47,363 bases of DNA, taken from positions 1-47,363 of the forward strand of contig NZ_JBNPXI010000030.1 of assembly GCF_050433385.1 (NCBI RefSeq), given 5' to 3'. The DNA is from Brassicibacter mesophilus. GTDB taxonomy: Bacteria > Bacillota > Clostridia > Tissierellales > Proteiniboraceae. Every line of letters begins with the position of its first letter. The stretch's first letter is position 1. The notes beneath the pieces were generated by a model that was not told the DNA's origin, did no database searches, and saw only the letters and a program-made list of their open reading frames with translations. The translations under genes and the position numbers were made by a program. Positions 43,077-47,363 of this stretch are shown here, piece by piece.

Positions 43077-43998
43077 AATAATGATTGCACTTGGAGGAAA
43101 TGCATTAGGTAACAGTCCTCAAGAACAATTACAGTTAGTTAAAAATACTGCTAAGCCTATTGTAGATTTGATTGAAGATGGACATACTGTGGTATTAGCA
43201 CATGGTAATGGACCACAAGTTGGAATGATAAATTCTGCACTAGAAACTGCATCAAGTATTGACGGAAGAACTCCTGAAATGCCTTTTCCAGAATGTGTTG
43301 CCATGAGTCAAGGTTATATAGGATATCATCTTCAAAATGCTATTGCACTTGAACTAGCAAATAGAAATATATATAAATCTGTAGTTTCTTTAATTACACA
43401 AGTAATAGTAGATAAAAATGATGAAGCTTTTAGTAATCCTTCTAAGCCTATCGGAGGATTTTTCAGTAAAGAAGAAGCAAATGAATTGGAAGCAGAAAAA
43501 GAATACACAATGATTGAAGATTCAGGAAGAGGATATAGAAGGGTAGTTGCTTCACCAAAACCTATAGATGTAGTTGAAAAAGATATTATCAGTGATATCG
43601 TAGACAATGGACATATTGCAATTGCTGTAGGAGGCGGAGGAATTCCTGTTGTAAAAAAAGGCAATGCTTTAGTTGGAGTTCCTGCAGTTATTGATAAAGA
43701 TTTGGCAGGACAAAAGCTAGCAGAGCTTCTTGATTGCGATACGTTATTTATCTTAACTGCCGTAGAAAAAGTAGCAATCAATTTTGGAAAGCCTGATCAA
43801 ATAAGCTTAGATCAAATTACAGTAAGTAAAGCATTAAAATATATTGATGAAGGTCATTTTGCTCCTGGAAGCATGAAACCAAAGGTAGAGGCTGCAATCG
43901 AATTTGCTCAATCAAAAGAAGGAAGAACAGCGATTATTTCTTCTTTAGAATGTGCAAAAAAAGCTATCCTAGGAGAAACAGGAACTAAGATTTATTAA
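43069..43998 (+). CDS. arcC: Carbamate kinase
   Basis: A 309-residue amino-acid-kinase-fold enzyme. IMIALGGNAL, VLAHGNGPQVGMINSALE, PECVAMSQGYIGYHLQNAI, IAVGGGGIPVV, GVPAVIDKDLAGQKLAELL and GSMKPKVEAAIEF are the family blocks. It makes ATP from carbamoyl phosphate and ADP, the energy-yielding last step after AllFGH; it is the functional equivalent of AllK. The ATG at 43069 follows GGGAGGAACC; the upstream ATG at 43054 precedes that site. It overlaps allH by 8 nt, and a terminator follows. Confidence 0.95.
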   Translation: MSKIMIALGGNALGNSPQEQLQLVKNTAKPIVDLIEDGHTVVLAHGNGPQVGMINSALETASSIDGRTPEMPFPECVAMSQGYIGYHLQNAIALELANRNIYKSVVSLITQVIVDKNDEAFSNPSKPIGGFFSKEEANELEAEKEYTMIEDSGRGYRRVVASPKPIDVVEKDIISDIVDNGHIAIAVGGGGIPVVKKGNALVGVPAVIDKDLAGQKLAELLDCDTLFILTAVEKVAINFGKPDQISLDQITVSKALKYIDEGHFAPGSMKPKVEAAIEFAQSKEGRTAIISSLECAKKAILGETGTKIY

Positions 43999-44007
43999 TA
44001 ATAAATG

Positions 44008-44049
44008 AGCTGGTTGAGGTATAATTTTATCTTGACCAGCTTAAATTTT
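44008..44049 (+). terminator. Terminator of the all-type operon
   Basis: AGCTGGT (44008-44014) pairs with ACCAGCT (44035-44041), extended by weaker pairs inside, then TTAAATTTTT. Confidence 0.65.
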
Positions 44050-44144
44050 TGCATAATTTATGATTATGTTTTGTATTAGTATTCAATAAAAATATAAATG
44101 AATGTATCGATTTAATGTAGATAGCTTGTTCTAAGGATTTTCGC

Positions 44145-44208
44145 TATAATTAACTGAGTATAGAGGTTGGCAAGGAGGAGCTCTGAAAAAAGTGTTCCTT
44201 ATTTTTTT
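44145..44208 (+). promoter_or_regulatory. Leader-like element with promoter, nested stems and T tract
   Basis: A TATAAT hexamer (44145-44150, weak -35) is followed by TAGAG (44161-44165) that can pair with CTCTG (44181-44185), while AAGGA in its loop (44172-44176) can pair with TCCTT (44196-44200), just before a T7 run. The two helices interleave, with an A-rich bridge between them. It may be a small attenuator, or simply a terminator. The AAGGAGG could also be a ribosome site for a tiny frame. The rest of 44050-44324 shows nothing recognisable. Confidence 0.35.
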
Positions 44209-44324
44209 GTTTAAAAAATATTATGAAAATTAATACTATAATCTAGGATAGATTATTTATAATCGAAGCATATATGATATTATATTTATAGTTATTTTTT
44301 TTCAAATGATAAGGAAGTGAGATT

Positions 44325-44795
44325 ATGATACATATTAGCATACCATCATATAAGGACATAAAAATTAAAAATGTAGTGTTTGATTATAATGGTACTCTTG
44401 CAACAGATGGAATAGTAGATACAGATATAAAAAATAAGCTCAAAGTACTTCAGAAGAAAGTAGATATTTATGTACTTACTGCAGATACATATGGAAATGT
44501 GGCAAAAAACTTAGCAGATACTAAACTAAAAGTACATATCATATCTAAGGAAAATGGAACTGATGACAAGGCTAACTTCGTTAGAAAACTAGGAAGTAGT
44601 ACTTGTATAGCTGTAGGAAATGGTAATAATGACAGTCTCATGATAAAAGAAGCTGAAATAGGGATATGTATTATAGGGAATGAAGGATGCTCAACCAAGG
44701 CATTATTTAATAGTCAAATAGTTTTTAAAAGCATAAATGACTGTTTGGAGCTATTACTTAATACAAATAGATTAATTGCAACACTAAGGGGATAG
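44325..44795 (+). CDS. HAD-superfamily phosphatase, P-type-ATPase-like soluble form
   Basis: A 156-residue HAD hydrolase. Motif I is FDYNGTLATDG with nucleophile Asp20; the usual second Asp is replaced by Asn22, as in P-type-ATPase-like members. Motif II is VLTADTYG, the Lys is in DDKANFVRKLG and motif IV is AVGNGNNDSLM. It lacks a cap domain. The substrate is unknown. AAGGAAGTG precedes the ATG. The MFS gene follows at 11 nt. Confidence 0.85.
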   Translation: MIHISIPSYKDIKIKNVVFDYNGTLATDGIVDTDIKNKLKVLQKKVDIYVLTADTYGNVAKNLADTKLKVHIISKENGTDDKANFVRKLGSSTCIAVGNGNNDSLMIKEAEIGICIIGNEGCSTKALFNSQIVFKSINDCLELLLNTNRLIATLRG

Positions 44796-44806
44796 GGGGA
44801 ATTTTT

Positions 44807-46051
44807 TTGAGAGTACCTAGAGTATTTAAAGTATATTCAGGATTACCTAGAAGTATTTATGTATTGTTTTTTGCAAGAATCATTAACAGCTTAGGGGCAT
44901 TTGTATATCCATTTTTGACATTGTTTCTAACTGACAAGCTTGGAGTGGGAGAAAGAGAGACTGGATTATATTTCATGATAGCCGCAATAGTTTCCGTGCC
45001 AGGTTCATTTATTGGTGGCTTTTTATCAGATAGAATTGGAAGAAAAAAGATAATCGTACTTTTTCAAGGATTAGCAGCACTAATGTTTATTCCTTGTGCA
45101 TTTTTAGAGTATTCTTTATTAATACCTAAGTTGATCATATTAGGAAATTTTTTTGGAGGAGCTGCTCAGCCAGCATATAGTGCAATGATAGCAGATATAA
45201 CTACTGAAGAAAATAGAAAGTCTGCTTTTTCACTTCTTTACCTTGGAATTAATGTGGGTTTTGCAGTAGGGCCTTTGATTGCAGGTTTCTTATATAACAA
45301 TTATATTAAATGGATATTCATAGGTGACGCTGCAACCACAATTTTATCTCTTATCTTAATAACTGTATTAGTTGAAGAATCAATTCCATCTTCAGATAAG
45401 GTAAAGCAAAGCTACGATATTGATAGTCATGAGAAGGCAGAGGATGGTTCATTTATAGCAGTATTGTTTAGGAGACCTGCGTTATTAGCTTTCGCAGTAG
45501 TATCAACAATATACTCCTTTGTTTTTGCACAACATGGATATAGTATTCCTCTTCAGATAAAAGAAATCTTTGGAGTAGAAATTGGATCTAAAATGTTTGG
45601 AACTCTTATGACTACTAATGCAGTTGTAGTACTTGTGATGACTTTATTTGTTACAGATCTGACTAAAAAAATTAAGCCCATATTAAATATTGCAATGTCT
45701 GGAATAATGTGTGCTATAGGTTTTGGTATGCTGTATTTTGCAAATAAATATATAGTTTTTTTTATCTCTACGGTTATTTGGACTATAGGTGAAATATTAC
45801 AAGCAACTAATTCTGGTGTATATATTGCAAATCATACTCCTATGTCACATAGAGGAAGATTTAATTCTATTCTTCCTATAATATCAGGCTCAGGTTGGGC
45901 AGTAGCACCTTTCGTTATGGGGGGAGTAATAGAAAATTATAGTGTAAGAACTGTGTGGCCTATAACATTTATATTAGCAATTAGTGCAGCGTCACTAATG
46001 TACATTTTGTATATAGCTGAAAAAAGATCAGAGAAAAGAAAAGCTGTCTAA
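44807..46051 (+). CDS. MFS transporter
   Basis: A 414-residue protein with about twelve membrane segments. The MFS loop motif is GGFLSDRIGRKKIIVLFQG between segments 2 and 3, and the second half has a matching block near TDLTKKIKPILNIAMSG. It resembles MdtH/YjjL-type exporters, but the substrate cannot be given. Translation starts at TTG 44807, six bases after GGGGGA. It is probably co-transcribed with the HAD gene. Confidence 0.88.
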   Translation: MRVPRVFKVYSGLPRSIYVLFFARIINSLGAFVYPFLTLFLTDKLGVGERETGLYFMIAAIVSVPGSFIGGFLSDRIGRKKIIVLFQGLAALMFIPCAFLEYSLLIPKLIILGNFFGGAAQPAYSAMIADITTEENRKSAFSLLYLGINVGFAVGPLIAGFLYNNYIKWIFIGDAATTILSLILITVLVEESIPSSDKVKQSYDIDSHEKAEDGSFIAVLFRRPALLAFAVVSTIYSFVFAQHGYSIPLQIKEIFGVEIGSKMFGTLMTTNAVVVLVMTLFVTDLTKKIKPILNIAMSGIMCAIGFGMLYFANKYIVFFISTVIWTIGEILQATNSGVYIANHTPMSHRGRFNSILPIISGSGWAVAPFVMGGVIENYSVRTVWPITFILAISAASLMYILYIAEKRSEKRKAV

Positions 46052-46094
46052 ATAAAAAGTTATATCAAATATACTTTTATTAGGAGCGATGAAA

Positions 46095-47051
46095 ATGATT
46101 GATAGAAATAAAAAAAGATCATATATTATAGTTTTGCTGCCTTTACTACTGGTACTGATATTATTTAGTACTATAAGTAGCTACAAAATCATTAATAATC
46201 GAAATACTAGAATAGCAAATGTAAATAATAACTTACATAATGGCGGAATAGTAGCAAAACAAGGTGGATTTATTTACTATATTACTAATTCAAGAATCTT
46301 TGTTATGAAAGAAGACGGTACTGATAAAAGAGAAATATTTAAAGATCGACCTAGAGCTAACAGATGCTTAAATGTAAAAGACAATTATCTTTATTACTTG
46401 TCTGATAATTTCATAATTAAATTTGATATTATTAATAAAGTAAAAGCACAAATTGAACCAAATATAAAGTATATTTCTCATTTAAAACTAAGAAATAATT
46501 GGCTTTATTATACTGGATGGACTGAAGAATCGGGAGCGGGTGTTTTTAGAACTTCTATTGATGGAAGTGAAACTGAATTAGTATTAGAAGAAGATGAATT
46601 TTATAATTTATTTTGGACTAATGATTGGATTTATTATCGTAAAGAAGACAAAGTATTCAGAACTAAGTATAATAAAAACAGTAAAGAAATTCAGTTAAAC
46701 AATATTAACCCTAAAGAATTTGTTGTAGTAGATAAGTATATTTATTACTCAAACCATGAAGATGGAGGGAAAATATACAGAGCAGATGTTAATGGAAATA
46801 ACAAAACAAAGATTAACGATGATAATTCTTGTGGACTTAATGTATATGGTGATTGGATATATTATTCAAATATTGATGATGGAATGACTATATATAAAAT
46901 AAAAACTAACGGTTTAGAGAGAATAAAGCTTAATGATAGTATGGTTATTCGTAAACATATAGTTGGCGATTGGATTTATTATCAAAGTGAAGATGACTTT
47001 AAAACATACAGAATGAAGACAGACGGAACATCAAATGAACTATTTGAATGA
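46095..47051 (+). CDS. DUF5050-like membrane-anchored beta-propeller protein
   Basis: A 318-residue protein. Residues 8-28 are one hydrophobic segment (IIVLLPLLLVLILFSTISS), which would be a signal anchor. The outer part contains six to seven repeats with the pattern DWIYY or NYLYY, then a strand such as IYRADVNGNNKTKIN, typical of DUF5050/prolow-density-like propellers of clostridia. Function is unknown. The ATG at 46095 is eight bases from TAGGAG; the ATG at 46089 is too close. Its last codons form the left arm of the terminator. Confidence 0.82.
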   Translation: MIDRNKKRSYIIVLLPLLLVLILFSTISSYKIINNRNTRIANVNNNLHNGGIVAKQGGFIYYITNSRIFVMKEDGTDKREIFKDRPRANRCLNVKDNYLYYLSDNFIIKFDIINKVKAQIEPNIKYISHLKLRNNWLYYTGWTEESGAGVFRTSIDGSETELVLEEDEFYNLFWTNDWIYYRKEDKVFRTKYNKNSKEIQLNNINPKEFVVVDKYIYYSNHEDGGKIYRADVNGNNKTKINDDNSCGLNVYGDWIYYSNIDDGMTIYKIKTNGLERIKLNDSMVIRKHIVGDWIYYQSEDDFKTYRMKTDGTSNELFE

Positions 47052-47070
47052 GTTAAATAGTTCATTTTTT
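47036..47070 (+). terminator. Intrinsic terminator overlapping the end of the propeller gene
   Basis: TGAACTATTT (47036-47045) pairs with AAATAGTTCA (47055-47064), followed by T6; the stop codon is in the loop. Confidence 0.8.
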
Positions 47071-47363
47071 ATGCAAGTTATGCCTGATATTATACCACTT
47101 ATGTCAAATGGCTTGTACTATAAGTAAAATTGTGGTATTTTTGACTTAAATAAACTCTAACTTATTATTATAACTTTCTTTTCTATATTGTATGTTAGTT
47201 CTTTATTAATGGTTTTTATGCTAGGACATAGCTTTACCACCTTTGGTGATAAAGAAAAAATAGATGATTTAGTCCAGCTAAGAAATGTCAATAGTTAAAT
47301 CTAAAAATATTTGATATTTCTTCAAGTTAAAAAAGGGTAACATCAATAAGCCTTTTGAGAGTA
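47071..47363. other. Non-coding end of the window
   Basis: No supported gene. An inverted repeat ATACCAC/GTGGTAT spans about 47089-47140, and CTTTACCACC/GGTGATAAAG forms a small hairpin at 47232-47253. A short frame there (MLGHSFTTFGDKEKIDDL) has no ribosome site. Confidence 0.5.

Noticed and set aside
44161..44200. PreQ1 class I riboswitch
   Set aside because: Architecture is similar, but the conserved loop and tail bases are absent and the downstream genes are not queuosine-related.
44183..44233. Tiny frame KKVFLIFLFKKYYEN after AAGGAGG
   Set aside because: It would need a CTG or badly spaced GTG start and lies over the T tract of a terminator-like hairpin.
47210..47297. Short plus-strand frame MVFMLGHSFTTFGDKEK at the window end
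   Set aside because: No ribosome site, no homology recalled, and an inverted repeat runs through it.

Overview
The window looks like a low-GC (about 30-33% by eye), probably spore-forming member of the Clostridia or a Tissierella-like relative. The AT-rich codon use, strong AGGAGG-type ribosome sites, several TTG starts, a T-box leader, a complete PTS phosphorelay, a spore photoproduct lyase and a clostridial type radical-SAM peptide locus all point that way. Species cannot be named from the sequence alone. No rRNA, tRNA, prophage or CRISPR array was seen.

Layout. 1-105: the outgoing hairpins of an IS200/IS605-type element. 150-461: an in-frame sucC-sucD deletion chimera. 451-2611: a YitT membrane protein and an orphan lipoprotein. 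2663-6354: a PRD regulator followed by ptsH and ptsI. 6453-8422: a BlaI-type repressor with twin operators and an M56 membrane protease carrying an M23 endopeptidase domain. 8609-13648: a second PRD regulator (with EIIB and EIIA domains), EIIA, EIIB and EIIC of the ascorbate/SgaT type, and a TrpA-like TIM-barrel enzyme. 13779-17526: an ABC-2 exporter and a NarL-type two-component system. 17590-23105: housekeeping and hypothetical genes (Dph6-like amidoligase, 3-methyladenine glycosylase, free methionine sulfoxide reductase, nagA, CYTH, ThiF-like), with a frameshifted small membrane gene in between. 23259-27253: an M29 aminopeptidase and tldD/tldE. 27304-29079: small membrane or spore-type proteins and splB. 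29130-31730: a sigma-A promoter, a T-box leader, an amino-acid binding lipoprotein and argG. 32125-33629 (minus): a radical SAM/SPASM maturase and a 34-residue peptide gene, a probable RiPP locus. 33840-34420: decayed sequence. 34538-43998: a lactate-permease family gene divergent from a PucR-EIIC-allF-allG-allH-carbamate kinase operon. 44325-47051: a HAD phosphatase, an MFS transporter and a DUF5050-like protein.

How it works together. HPr and enzyme I at 4371-6354 can supply phosphate to the PTS at 10876-12914. Both PRD regulators carry copies of the same CCACATTAT-core element upstream, suggesting cross-regulation or common ancestry of control. The 36461-43998 operon resembles the oxamate carbamoyltransferase/carbamate kinase branch of allantoin (ureide) fermentation, which yields ATP from carbamoyl phosphate. 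The divergent LctP-family permease is a chemically sensible carrier for the oxamate-type monocarboxylate. The most novel-looking items are the radical-SAM/34-residue peptide pair, the TrpA-like enzyme built into a PTS operon, the M56-M23 fusion and the shared operator family.
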